From: JAIOSF01 sp047159865
Lineage (GTDB): Bacteria; Campylobacterota; Campylobacteria; Campylobacterales; Arcobacteraceae
Reading direction: 5' to 3'
Length of the DNA: 64,000 nucleotides
Assembly (NCBI RefSeq): GCF_047159865.1
Contig: NZ_AP038804.1
Location: 1,798,001 to 1,862,000, forward strand
The notes under the pieces were generated by a model. That model did not search any database and was not told the DNA's origin. It saw nothing but the letters and a program-made list of their open reading frames with translations. The stretch's first letter is position 1; every line of letters begins with the position of its first letter. Position numbers and translations under genes: made by a program. Positions 27,648-37,387 of the stretch are shown here, piece by piece.

Positions 27648-29126
27648 ATGCAAAAAAACAATGAATCGGCACTTCTACGGAATATTAGTTTAGTTCCTGT
27701 AATCATATTTATTTTATTTTCATTAATCATAATCTTAATTATTATAAATTATCATAATGAACAAGTAGAAAAAGAAGCACTGGATATTAAAAAAAGTTAT
27801 ATCGATTTAAATAAAAAAGTGATTAAAAAAGAAGCTATCAAAATTCATAATATTATTCAATCACAATATAATTATCATAAAAAGTTTAATAACTTTTCTA
27901 GTGATGAGATTAAAAAATATACTTTATCCCTTATCAAAGCAATAAAATATGATCATGATGGATATATTTTTATTATTGACAAAGAGGGTGATTTTTTGAT
28001 CAATTTAAAAAAATGTATACTTGAAGAAAATAAATATATCTTTACAGATTCAAATGGATCAAATGTCATAGATAAGATTAGACATAAAGCCAAAAATGAT
28101 GGAGGATATATATCATATATGGGTATATCAGGTAAAAATAACATCATAAGTGAAAAAATATCATATATAAAATATTTTGAGAAATGGGATTGGGCTATTG
28201 GCTACGGCTTTCATCCTAGTTATATAGAAACTGAAATAAACAATAAAATAGCACAACTTCATAAGACACAACAAAAACATCTTTTAGAGATGATTATCAT
28301 AACAGTAAGTATCACATTGGTTTTAATTATTATACTTATTTTTCTATCAAAAAAAATCAAAAAAATTTTTAGAAATTATAAAATAACAATTGAAAAAACT
28401 GAAAATGAAAATAGACAAAAAAATGAGATCATATACCAACAATCTAAAATGACTGTTATAGGTGAATTATTAAACATGATTTCACATCAATGGAGACAAC
28501 CGTTATCTCAAATTAATTCTATTGCACTGCACTTGTATTTAGAAGAAAAAAAAGGGACATTAAATGAAAAAATAGTAAAGCAAACTATTAATGATATTGA
28601 AAATATTACGCAATATTTATCTCAAACAATTGATGATTTTAGTAATTTCTTTATACAAGAAAGTAAAGAAAAAGAGTTTTTAGTAGATGAAGCGATTCAG
28701 CATTGTATTTGTATTGCTAAACCATCTTTACATCATGTAAAAGTGGAGTTAAACTCTTCTAGTAAATATTATGTTAAAGGCTATATAACATTGTTTCAAC
28801 AAATCGTACTTTCACTCATGACAAATGCTTTAGATAGTTTTACTATTAGAAATATTCAAGAACCTATAATAACTATAAATTCTTATGATACAAATGATTT
28901 TATTTATATAGAAGTATCAGACAATGCAGGTGGAATAGATGAATCATACATTGAACAAATATTTGATTTGTATTTTTCCACAAAAAAGAAAGAAGTAGCT
29001 TCTGGACTTGGTTTGTATATCGCAAAATCTATTATCGAAAAACATTTTGATGCCAATATTTTTGTAGAAAATATAAAAAATGGTGCAAAATTTACTTTAA
29101 AGATGAACCGTTATGATTTCAAATAA
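27648..29126 (+). CDS. Sensor histidine kinase with Cache domain
   Basis: The 492-residue protein has a membrane helix (about 14-36), a periplasmic single-Cache region to about 210 (DGYIFIIDKEGDFLINL, YISYMGISGKN, ISYIKYFEKWDWAIGYGFHPSYI), a second helix (about 213-233), the H-box ISHQWRQPLSQI and an HATPase domain (MTNALDSF, VSDNAGGI, GLGLYIAKSI). The Cache_2 type usually binds small organic acids. It overlaps by 14 bases the response regulator gene downstream. No clear ribosome site precedes the ATG; TATACT about 10 bases upstream may mean a very short leader. Confidence 0.9.
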   Translation: MQKNNESALLRNISLVPVIIFILFSLIIILIIINYHNEQVEKEALDIKKSYIDLNKKVIKKEAIKIHNIIQSQYNYHKKFNNFSSDEIKKYTLSLIKAIKYDHDGYIFIIDKEGDFLINLKKCILEENKYIFTDSNGSNVIDKIRHKAKNDGGYISYMGISGKNNIISEKISYIKYFEKWDWAIGYGFHPSYIETEINNKIAQLHKTQQKHLLEMIIITVSITLVLIIILIFLSKKIKKIFRNYKITIEKTENENRQKNEIIYQQSKMTVIGELLNMISHQWRQPLSQINSIALHLYLEEKKGTLNEKIVKQTINDIENITQYLSQTIDDFSNFFIQESKEKEFLVDEAIQHCICIAKPSLHHVKVELNSSSKYYVKGYITLFQQIVLSLMTNALDSFTIRNIQEPIITINSYDTNDFIYIEVSDNAGGIDESYIEQIFDLYFSTKKKEVASGLGLYIAKSIIEKHFDANIFVENIKNGAKFTLKMNRYDFK

Positions 29127-29805
29127 ATTTTCTCTTTTATATATTGAAGATGACCCTTTCTTAAGGGAACAGTATATACCGTTTTTTCAATTGTTTTTTC
29201 ATGATGTCTATTCAGCAAAAGATGGTGAAGAAGCTTTGTTTTGTTATAAAAGTCACAATCCTGATATAATTATTTTAGATATCAATATTCCCAAAATCAA
29301 TGGACTAGAAGTTGCAAAGAGAATTAGACAAGAAAACGAAGAAGTTATTTTGATAATGCTAACAGCACATTCAGATAAAGAAAAACTTCTAGATGCAATA
29401 GAGTTAAAGCTTACAAAATATTTGATCAAACCAATTAGAACTTTTGAGTTTGAGGATATTCTTACAGCCACAATAGAAAAACTAGCTAAAAAAAAGAAAA
29501 AAGAAAATATACTTTATCTAAGTGGTGGATTTAAGTGGAATAAAAAGAATCAAGAGCTTATTTCTAATAAAAATGATTCTATAAAACTTACAAAAAAAGA
29601 GAGATTATTGCTCAATCTTTTTTGTGAAAATCCAAAGATGATATTTTCAAATGATGATATTTTAAATAATGTTTGGGAAAATGAACAAAATGATTACAAT
29701 CCAAATAAACTACGAATCATTTTTTCAAAATTAAAAGTGAAATTAGATTGTAATATATTTGATTCTATATATAATGTTGGATATAAACTAAAAGGAAACT
29801 TTTAA
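29113..29805 (+). CDS. OmpR-type response regulator
   Basis: The 230-residue protein has a receiver domain with acidic pocket (YIEDD), phosphorylation site in IIILDINIPKINGL, TAH and KPI, then a winged-helix DNA-binding domain (KLTKKERLLLNLFCENPKMIFSNDDILNNVW, LRIIFSKLKVKL, NVGYKL). It overlaps the Cache kinase gene and is almost certainly its partner and a transcriptional regulator. Confidence 0.92.
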   Translation: MISNKFSLLYIEDDPFLREQYIPFFQLFFHDVYSAKDGEEALFCYKSHNPDIIILDINIPKINGLEVAKRIRQENEEVILIMLTAHSDKEKLLDAIELKLTKYLIKPIRTFEFEDILTATIEKLAKKKKKENILYLSGGFKWNKKNQELISNKNDSIKLTKKERLLLNLFCENPKMIFSNDDILNNVWENEQNDYNPNKLRIIFSKLKVKLDCNIFDSIYNVGYKLKGNF

Positions 29806-29864
29806 GAAATAATCTTATGCTAGAATAAAGAAATTAAATATTTTTATATAAAAGGAGATGATAA

Positions 29865-31823
29865 ATGTTTAAAAACTTATCAACAAAAAATAAACTATTA
29901 AGTTTTCCCATATTAATAGTTATTGTAATGGTTATATTAGGGGTGGTGTTTAATCATTACAATAATTTAGTAAATACGAGAGTTTCAATAGCTTCTCAAA
30001 CAGATGTTTTTGTACAAGATTTACTCAAAGGTAGAATTTCTGCATATCAGTTTTTAAGAGCTGCAAATGAAAATACTGCAAATAAAGTAAAAAGTGATTT
30101 TGAAGTTTTAAGAGCTAAAGTATCTGAATTAAAACCAAAATTAGGTGTCGAAGAAAATAGAGAAAGATGTGATGTAATCATATCACATACAAACGAATAT
30201 TTATCTACTTTTACAAAACTAGCAAACTTGAATATTGATGATTCAGTTAGTGATGAGTACAAATCAAAATCACTTACTGCATCGTTAGTAAAAACTGGAA
30301 AACTCTTAGAAAAAGAGATACATTCTATAAATAGAAGTGCAATTGAACTTAAAGATGAAGCACAAGCAGAATTAAGTCAGATTCTATTGATTCTTGCTAT
30401 TATTGCTGTTATTGTATTTGTTCTTATATCACTTATAATCTCTTCTATTATTGTTTCCTCTTTGCAAAATTTTAATACAGGACTGACTCAGTTTTTTCAG
30501 TATCTTAATAGAGAAGCAACACAAGTTGATAGACTTGATGACTCTTCTGCTGATGAATTTGGTCAAATGGCAAAAGTAGTAAATGAAAATATTTCAAAAA
30601 CACAAAAAAGTATCGATGAAGATAGACAAGTTATAGATGAAACAATTGCTGTATTAAGTGAATTTGAACAAGGTGATTTATGTAGAAGAGTGGATACTCA
30701 TAGTTCTAATCCCGCTTTACAAGAGTTAACTAAGCTTTTAAATCAAATGGCAGTAAATATTGAGATAAATATAGATAATGTTTTGGATGTGTTAGAACAA
30801 TATTCACATAGTAACTATATGAATAAAGTAAAAACAACAGGTATCAAAGAGCATCTTTTAAAACTTGCAACAGGTGTAAATACTTTGGGTGATGCCATTA
30901 CGGAAATGTTGGTAGAAAATAAAACAAATGGTATGACACTTGATAATAGTTCCGATGTATTATTAAAAAATGTGGATATATTGAATCAAAACTCAAATGA
31001 AGCAGCAGCTGCATTAGAAGAAACAGCGGCAGCTTTAGAGGAGATCACAAGTAATATTTCGCACAATACTGAAAATGTAATCAAAATGTCTAATTTTGCT
31101 TCAAATATAACAGATTCTGCTTCACAAGGGGAATCTTTAGCAAATCAAACTACTGATGCTATGAATGAGATTGATAAAGAGGTAAATGCGATAAATGAAG
31201 CAATATCTGTTATTGACCAAATTGCATTCCAAACAAATATTTTATCTTTAAACGCAGCAGTAGAAGCTGCAACTGCTGGAGAAGCTGGAAAAGGGTTTGC
31301 TGTTGTTGCACAAGAGGTTAGAAATCTTGCATCAAGATCTGCAGAAGCCGCAAATGAAATTAAATCATTAGTAGAAAATGCAACAACAAAAGCTAATGGT
31401 GGTAAAAAGATAGCAGATAAAATGATTAATGGTTATACAGTGTTAAATGAAAATATTGCTCGAACTATTGAACTTATCAAAGATGTAGAGATGGCATCAA
31501 AAGAACAATTAACAGGTATCGAACAAATCAATGATGCGGTTAATTCATTAGATCAACAAACACAACAAAATGCAATGATTGCCTCACAAACTCATGATGT
31601 GGCAGTTGATACGGATAAAATTGCAAAACTAGTTGTAAGTGATGCAGATGCAAAAGAGTTTGTAGGTAAAAATACTGTAAAAGCTAAAACAATGACACAA
31701 GAAGAAGCCAAACAAACACATACACCTCATAAAGAAAATGTGTCAGTTCCTTCTCCATCAAAACCCAAATTAGAAACAATAAAATCTTCTCAGAACGATA
31801 ATGATGAGTGGGCTAGTTTTTAA
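29865..31823 (+). CDS. Methyl-accepting chemotaxis protein with C-terminal CheR tether
   Basis: The 652-residue receptor has membrane helices at about 11-28 and 174-197, a helical periplasmic four-helix bundle of about 145 residues, HAMP-like segments and a long cytoplasmic signalling domain. The hairpin tip IDQIAFQTNILSLNAAVEAATAGEAGKGFAVVAQEV is intact. The protein ends in a flexible linker and the pentapeptide EWASF, matching the xWxxF tether used by CheR and CheB in other bacteria. GGAG precedes the ATG. Confidence 0.93.
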   Translation: MFKNLSTKNKLLSFPILIVIVMVILGVVFNHYNNLVNTRVSIASQTDVFVQDLLKGRISAYQFLRAANENTANKVKSDFEVLRAKVSELKPKLGVEENRERCDVIISHTNEYLSTFTKLANLNIDDSVSDEYKSKSLTASLVKTGKLLEKEIHSINRSAIELKDEAQAELSQILLILAIIAVIVFVLISLIISSIIVSSLQNFNTGLTQFFQYLNREATQVDRLDDSSADEFGQMAKVVNENISKTQKSIDEDRQVIDETIAVLSEFEQGDLCRRVDTHSSNPALQELTKLLNQMAVNIEINIDNVLDVLEQYSHSNYMNKVKTTGIKEHLLKLATGVNTLGDAITEMLVENKTNGMTLDNSSDVLLKNVDILNQNSNEAAAALEETAAALEEITSNISHNTENVIKMSNFASNITDSASQGESLANQTTDAMNEIDKEVNAINEAISVIDQIAFQTNILSLNAAVEAATAGEAGKGFAVVAQEVRNLASRSAEAANEIKSLVENATTKANGGKKIADKMINGYTVLNENIARTIELIKDVEMASKEQLTGIEQINDAVNSLDQQTQQNAMIASQTHDVAVDTDKIAKLVVSDADAKEFVGKNTVKAKTMTQEEAKQTHTPHKENVSVPSPSKPKLETIKSSQNDNDEWASF

Positions 31824-31833
31824 TTAAGAGATC

Positions 31834-31866
31834 AAAATATAAAGAGATTAATCATCTTTATATTTT
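31834..31866. terminator. Bidirectional terminator after the chemoreceptor gene
   Basis: AAAATATAAAGA pairs with TCTTTATATTTT (12 pairs, 9-base loop), followed by further T residues. It lies between the chemoreceptor stop and the convergent HD-GYP gene, overlapping the latter's last codons. Confidence 0.65.
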
Positions 31867-34052
31867 TTTCGTATCTCATTAAAACTAGCGAAGTTATCGA
31901 AAAATAACTCTATGAGTTTAGGATCAAAATGTTTACCACTTTCTTCTTTTAAAAGATGAAATATCTCTTCATCACCCCAAGCTTTTTTATAACATCTTTC
32001 ACTTCCTAATGCATCAAATACATCTGCTAAAGCAGTTATTCTTGCATAGATATGGATCTCTTCTTGTTCTAATCCTTGAGGATATCCTTGACCATTCCAC
32101 TTTTCATGATGTTGATACGATACAATTGCAGCAGCTTTTAAGACCTCTCTATTTGACCCTTTTAGTATGCTATATCCAATTTCTGAATGAGTTTTCATAA
32201 TCTCAAACTCTTCATCAGTAAGTTTTCCTGGCTTTTTCAAGATATCGTCTGATATTCCAACTTTACCAATATCATGCATAGGACTTGCTGTAAAAAGAGT
32301 ATTTGCTTCATTTTTATCCAATCCGTATAGTAAAGCTAGTAGCCGTGAATATTCTGCAACTCTTTTGACATGGTTTCCTGTTTCTTTGGATCTTGTCTCA
32401 CCAATTTCACCCATTTTATATATAACCTCTGCTTGAGTATCTTCTATCTCTTTGTGCAAGTCAAATAACTTGGTTAAGTCATGTCTTATAGCCATATATT
32501 CTGTTATTTTGTCGTTATTATCTATTATTGGTACTATTGTTGTATCCACCCAGTATGAACTATTGTTTTTTGATTTGTTTTTAATAATCCCTTTCCATGG
32601 GTTTCCCATTTTTATAGTGTCCCACAACTCTTGGAAAACAGAATCAGGGGTATCAGGATGCCTTAGAAGGCTATGATTTCTCCCTATAGCTTCCTCTTTT
32701 GTATATCCACTAATTTCACAAAATTTTTCATTTACATAAGTGATCGTACCTTGTAAGTTTGCTCTTGAAAGAATATTACTTTCATTTATAGCCAATTCAT
32801 ATTGTTTTGATAGTTTTAAAACTTGCTGAAAATTTATATCTTTGATACTTAATTCATTTTTAAAATGCTCTTCAATGAGTTTGTGTTCTGTGATATCTTT
32901 TCTTATCGCAATAAATTCAATGATATTACCATCTAAATCAAGTATCGGATTTATAATTGTATCAACCCAATAAAAGGTTCCATCTTTTTTTCTATTTTTA
33001 ACTTGACCTGTCCACGGTTTTTTTTGAATACTTATTGTGTTCCAAAGCTCTTGAAATATCTCTTTTGGCATATCAGGATGTCGTACAATATTGTGATTTT
33101 GACCCAATAATTCACTTTGAGAGTAACCAGATATGTGAATAAATGCTTCATTTATATAAGTTATCTGACCTTTTTTATTACTTTTAGATACTATAGAACT
33201 TCTATCAACAGTTTCTTTATATTGAGATAAAAGCATTTGATTACATTCAAGTTCGTATTCTCTACGATTATATTCTATCCATAAATCAACTTTGAGTATT
33301 AGCTCTTCAATTATATAAGGTTTTGATAAAAAGTCTACCGCCCCAGCTTTGTATCCATCTCGCATAGCGCTTGGGCTAATTTTACCTGATAGAATCATAA
33401 CTGGAATTTTTCTTTCTACAATAAGGAGTTTTTTATTTTTTTGTAAAAAATCTAGACCTGAACTCTCTTTAAGTTCTAAATCTAAAAGGATTAAGTGGAT
33501 ATTATTATCTAATACAATAGAGAGTGCTTCATCTGGAGTTGATGCTGTAAAGACTCCATATTTACGATTTTCTAAAAGTTCTTTAATTTGTGTTTGAATT
33601 ACAATAGAGTCATCTAAAACTAAAATATTTTTAAATTTATTTTTTTCTAAATTTATAATTGTTTTATCCAAATCATGAATTTTATGAAAAAAATCTTTAT
33701 CTTTTAAAATAAAATCAATTACACCTTTTTGAAAAGTACTCTCTCTAAATTGGCTGTCATTTTCAGTTGTTAGAACAAAGATTTTCGTATTTGTCATCTC
33801 TTGCTCTTTGATTATTTCATAGCCATTTCCATCTGGAAGATTTATATCTAGCATAACATAATGAATTGTTTCATTATGTAGTATCTCTTTTGCTTCTTGA
33901 AGTGTCGTAGTGGTAAAATATTTAAATCCATCTTCTTTAAATTTCTTTTGAAGTATTTTATTTATGGCGGAAGAATCTTCTACTATTAAAATAGAGATCT
34001 CTTTCTTATTTATTATCTCTTTAAAATTTTCACAATTTGTATGTTCCGCCAT
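31848..34052 (-). CDS. REC-REC-PAS-PAS-HD-GYP c-di-GMP phosphodiesterase
   Basis: The 734-residue soluble protein has two receiver domains (about 18-130 with VMLDINLPDGNGY, about 143-260 with LILLDLELKESSGL), two PAS domains with PAC ends (about 280-395 and 405-525, both with GxNHxxxRHPD), and a C-terminal HD-GYP domain. The last has HDIGKVGISDDILKKPGKL and HHEKWNGQGYP, so metal and GYP motifs are intact. It should degrade c-di-GMP under control of phosphorylation and of signals read by the PAS domains. Both receivers keep the phospho-accepting Asp. Confidence 0.92.
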   Translation of the reverse strand: MAEHTNCENFKEIINKKEISILIVEDSSAINKILQKKFKEDGFKYFTTTTLQEAKEILHNETIHYVMLDINLPDGNGYEIIKEQEMTNTKIFVLTTENDSQFRESTFQKGVIDFILKDKDFFHKIHDLDKTIINLEKNKFKNILVLDDSIVIQTQIKELLENRKYGVFTASTPDEALSIVLDNNIHLILLDLELKESSGLDFLQKNKKLLIVERKIPVMILSGKISPSAMRDGYKAGAVDFLSKPYIIEELILKVDLWIEYNRREYELECNQMLLSQYKETVDRSSIVSKSNKKGQITYINEAFIHISGYSQSELLGQNHNIVRHPDMPKEIFQELWNTISIQKKPWTGQVKNRKKDGTFYWVDTIINPILDLDGNIIEFIAIRKDITEHKLIEEHFKNELSIKDINFQQVLKLSKQYELAINESNILSRANLQGTITYVNEKFCEISGYTKEEAIGRNHSLLRHPDTPDSVFQELWDTIKMGNPWKGIIKNKSKNNSSYWVDTTIVPIIDNNDKITEYMAIRHDLTKLFDLHKEIEDTQAEVIYKMGEIGETRSKETGNHVKRVAEYSRLLALLYGLDKNEANTLFTASPMHDIGKVGISDDILKKPGKLTDEEFEIMKTHSEIGYSILKGSNREVLKAAAIVSYQHHEKWNGQGYPQGLEQEEIHIYARITALADVFDALGSERCYKKAWGDEEIFHLLKEESGKHFDPKLIELFFDNFASFNEIRKKYKDD

Positions 34053-34247
34053 AGATACCTTTCATAATTCTTATAATTATATATTATCATATAATTTATA
34101 AAATGATAATAAAAAAGTCCCTATGAACTTAGAGTCAGATATGTTTTAGTCTGAATTTTTTAATAAAAAAGTAAAGGAAATAATTTTCTTTCTAATTTTC
34201 ATACAAGTTTATTGTAGTAAAATAAGATTATTTTATAAGGTGTTACA

Positions 34248-37200
34248 TTGAGATATATTTTATTGTTAAGTGTGTTGTTGATTCAATTTTTTTACGCTTC
34301 TAGCTTGAACTTAACAAAAGAAGAAAAAGAGTATTTAAAAACAAATCCTATTGTTTCTATAGGTTCAATTGATAGTTATAGTCCATTTAGTTTCATAAAA
34401 AATAATGTTAAAGTTGGATTAAGTCAAGATTTACTTGAAATAATTTCAGAAAAAACAGGTATACAGTTTAGAAAAGTTGGTGGGACTTGGCCTGAAGTAT
34501 ATACTAAGTTTAAAATAGGCGAACTTGATATGATCAGTGAATTGTCATATCGTAAAGACAGACTATCATTTACAAACTATACAAATCCATACTATGAAAT
34601 TCCTATTGGAATATTTACCAAAAAAAGCTCATCAAATCATTTAGATTTAGATTCTTTAAAAGGGAAACGAGTAGGTATCGTAAAAGATTCTTATTTATTA
34701 AATGTATTGCAAAAAATGGATGAGATCGAACTTGTACTTATCGATTCTTCTGATGAAAGATTTTTATACCTAACAAATGATAAAGTTGATGTTGTTTTAA
34801 GTAATGCATTAAGTCTTTTAAGAATAGATTCTTTAATGCTACAAGATATCAAATTATCAGGATATTTTAAACACCCAGAAGTAAAGAGTGAAGATCTTCG
34901 TTTTGGAATAGCAAAAAAGAAAAAAGTTTTATCTTCAATTATAAATAAAGCCTTGGATTCTATCTCGTATGCAAAAATGACTGAACTACGAAATGAATGG
35001 ATTTTGGGTTCATCTTATACCAATAATAATATAGTTAAGTTTTCTCAAGATGAGAGAGCATGGATAGAAAAAAATGAAGTTATAGTTGGTATAGAGAACA
35101 CTAAACCTTATATATATTTTGATGAAGTTACTCAAGATATAGAGGGACTGTATGCAGATATATTTAAAATAGTATTAAAAAATACAGGTTTAAAAGTAAA
35201 ATATGTGGAAGGAAGTTGGGCAGACCTATTACAAAAATTTAAAGAGAAAAAAATAGATATATTACCAGCAACTTTTTATAAAAAATCTCGTGAAGATTTT
35301 GGAAACTTTACGACAGAGTTTTATAAAGTTCGAGAATATGGATATACTCAAAAAGAGAAAAAACATATAAAATCGTTTAAGGATTTACAAAACCGAAAAG
35401 TAGCTATAGTAAAAAGTTATGCAACAATTGATAAAATCAAAGAACGATACCCAAATATTAATATAATTGAAACGGCAAATCTGGATGAATCAATGAGGTT
35501 ATTATCTACTCAAAAAGTTGATGCGATTATTGATTATCATCTTGTTGTTGAAAATTATATTAGAGAAAACTTAGTATTAGGACTAAAATCTATTAGTCAA
35601 AATGATCTTAGTTCAATCTCTGTACATTTTTTTTCGATTTTAGAGAAACCTATTTTAAATACTATTTTGCAAAGAGGATTAGAAAGCATCTCACGAGAAG
35701 AACGAAATACTCTTCTGAATAGTTGGTTTAGAACACCTTTTGAAAAAGAAATTGACCCATTATCTTTAACAAATAAGGAAAAACTCTTTTTAAAAAAACA
35801 CCCTAAAATTCGTTTCCGAGTACGGACAAACAGACCCCCTTTTGAATTTGATGATAATGGAAAAGCTAGTGGAATTGTAGTTGAATATGTTAAAAAGAGT
35901 GCTACAAATATGGGACTTGATGTTGAGTTTATATTTGACAACTCTGATGTAAATAGTGCATATGAAACTATCAGCACAACGCAAAAAAGATTTGATAGTT
36001 TATTATATGCTGTTAAAAATAAAGATATAGAAAATGACTTTTCTTTCGGAGGTGAATTTTTATCATATCCACTTATGATCATTATTAATAAATCTGGAAA
36101 ATATTTAACCTCAATGAATGATCTTACAAATAGAACTGTAGCGTTAGAAAAAGGTTTTGCTATAAACAAATGGCTAAAAAAGGATTATCCGTTTGTAAAT
36201 ATTCATAATGTTACTGATACCGAAGAGGCTTTACGATTAGTAAATACAAATAAAGATTTAGTTTATATTGGAAATCTTGCTGTTGCAAATTATTTAAGTA
36301 CATTTGGAGGACTAGACAATATCAAAATATCTGCACCAACTCCATACGAAAATATTCAGTATAGCTTCATAGCTCCAAAAAAATGGCCAGAATTAGCTTC
36401 TATTTTAACAAAAGGTTTTAAAAAAATTAAACCAGTAGAACATACAAATATACAGCAAAAATGGTTCTCTTTACAAACAATAGAGAAAACAAATTATGAT
36501 TTACTATGGAAAATTGTAGCGCTTGGTTTTTTAATTATTATTTGGATTTTATGGTGGAATAGAAAAATTACAATAGAAAAAGATAAAACAAAAAGCGCAC
36601 TTTTGGAGTTACAAAAAGCACAATTAAGTTTAAAAAACAAAACAAAAGAACAATTAGAACAACAACAATTATTGTTAAATCAATCAAAAATAGCTTCCAT
36701 GGGTGAGATGTTGGCAAATATAGCACATCAATGGAGACAACCTCTTAGTGTTATCTCTACTGCTTCAACAGGTTTATTAGTTGAAAAACAATTTCATGAA
36801 ATTAGTGATGAAAAATTAGAAAAAACGCTTAATACTATCAATGAACATGCACAGTATCTTTCTACTACTATTAATACTTTTAGTGATTATATTAAATCAA
36901 ATAAAGAGATCCAGCGAGTATTGTTACATGAAAGAATACAAATTGCTATCAATATAGTTGAAGCTACTTTTAAAAACCATTATATTGCACTTGAAACAAA
37001 TCTTCACGAAGAAGAAAATATAGAGATGGATTTAGCTGTTGGAGAGCTTTCTGAAGCAGTTATAAATATTTTAAATAATGCAAAAGATGCGATCATTCAA
37101 AATAAAATAGAAAACCCTTTAGTAAAAATTAATTTGCAAAGAGTTGTAAATACAGCTATTATCTCAATAGAAGATAATGCAGGAGGAATACCTTCTGATA

Positions 37201-37370
37201 TCATAACAAAAGTATTTGAGCCTTATTTTACAACAAAACACCAAACACAAGGTACAGGCTTGGGTTTACATATGAGTTATAAGATTGTAACAGAAAGTTT
37301 AAATGGTACTATTAAGGTTAGCAATACAAATGAAGGTGCAAAATTTATTATAGAATTACCACTTAAGTAA
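34248..37370 (+). CDS. Sensor histidine kinase with three extracellular solute-binding domains
   Basis: The 1040-residue protein starts with a signal peptide (RYILLLSVLLIQFFYASS), then three SBP_bac_3-type domains in series (about residues 25-255, 265-500, 510-745), each beginning with a VxIGxxxxxxPFxF-like motif and a GLYADIF/GLSQDLL-type segment. A membrane helix (about 752-772), coiled coil, H-box IAHQWRQPLSVI (near 826) and HATPase (NILNNAKDAI, EDNAGGI, GTGLGLHMS) follow. The start is TTG at 34248 after AAGG. It resembles EvgS/BvgS in layout but has three rather than two binding domains. It lies 17 bases before the transporter gene. Confidence 0.9.
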   Translation: MRYILLLSVLLIQFFYASSLNLTKEEKEYLKTNPIVSIGSIDSYSPFSFIKNNVKVGLSQDLLEIISEKTGIQFRKVGGTWPEVYTKFKIGELDMISELSYRKDRLSFTNYTNPYYEIPIGIFTKKSSSNHLDLDSLKGKRVGIVKDSYLLNVLQKMDEIELVLIDSSDERFLYLTNDKVDVVLSNALSLLRIDSLMLQDIKLSGYFKHPEVKSEDLRFGIAKKKKVLSSIINKALDSISYAKMTELRNEWILGSSYTNNNIVKFSQDERAWIEKNEVIVGIENTKPYIYFDEVTQDIEGLYADIFKIVLKNTGLKVKYVEGSWADLLQKFKEKKIDILPATFYKKSREDFGNFTTEFYKVREYGYTQKEKKHIKSFKDLQNRKVAIVKSYATIDKIKERYPNINIIETANLDESMRLLSTQKVDAIIDYHLVVENYIRENLVLGLKSISQNDLSSISVHFFSILEKPILNTILQRGLESISREERNTLLNSWFRTPFEKEIDPLSLTNKEKLFLKKHPKIRFRVRTNRPPFEFDDNGKASGIVVEYVKKSATNMGLDVEFIFDNSDVNSAYETISTTQKRFDSLLYAVKNKDIENDFSFGGEFLSYPLMIIINKSGKYLTSMNDLTNRTVALEKGFAINKWLKKDYPFVNIHNVTDTEEALRLVNTNKDLVYIGNLAVANYLSTFGGLDNIKISAPTPYENIQYSFIAPKKWPELASILTKGFKKIKPVEHTNIQQKWFSLQTIEKTNYDLLWKIVALGFLIIIWILWWNRKITIEKDKTKSALLELQKAQLSLKNKTKEQLEQQQLLLNQSKIASMGEMLANIAHQWRQPLSVISTASTGLLVEKQFHEISDEKLEKTLNTINEHAQYLSTTINTFSDYIKSNKEIQRVLLHERIQIAINIVEATFKNHYIALETNLHEEENIEMDLAVGELSEAVINILNNAKDAIIQNKIENPLVKINLQRVVNTAIISIEDNAGGIPSDIITKVFEPYFTTKHQTQGTGLGLHMSYKIVTESLNGTIKVSNTNEGAKFIIELPLK

Positions 37371-37387
37371 TAGTTGAAAGGAAAAGT

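Noticed and set aside
35597..36169. A 190-codon frame on the - strand inside the triple-binding-domain kinase gene
   Set aside because: Antisense shadow of a well-supported gene.
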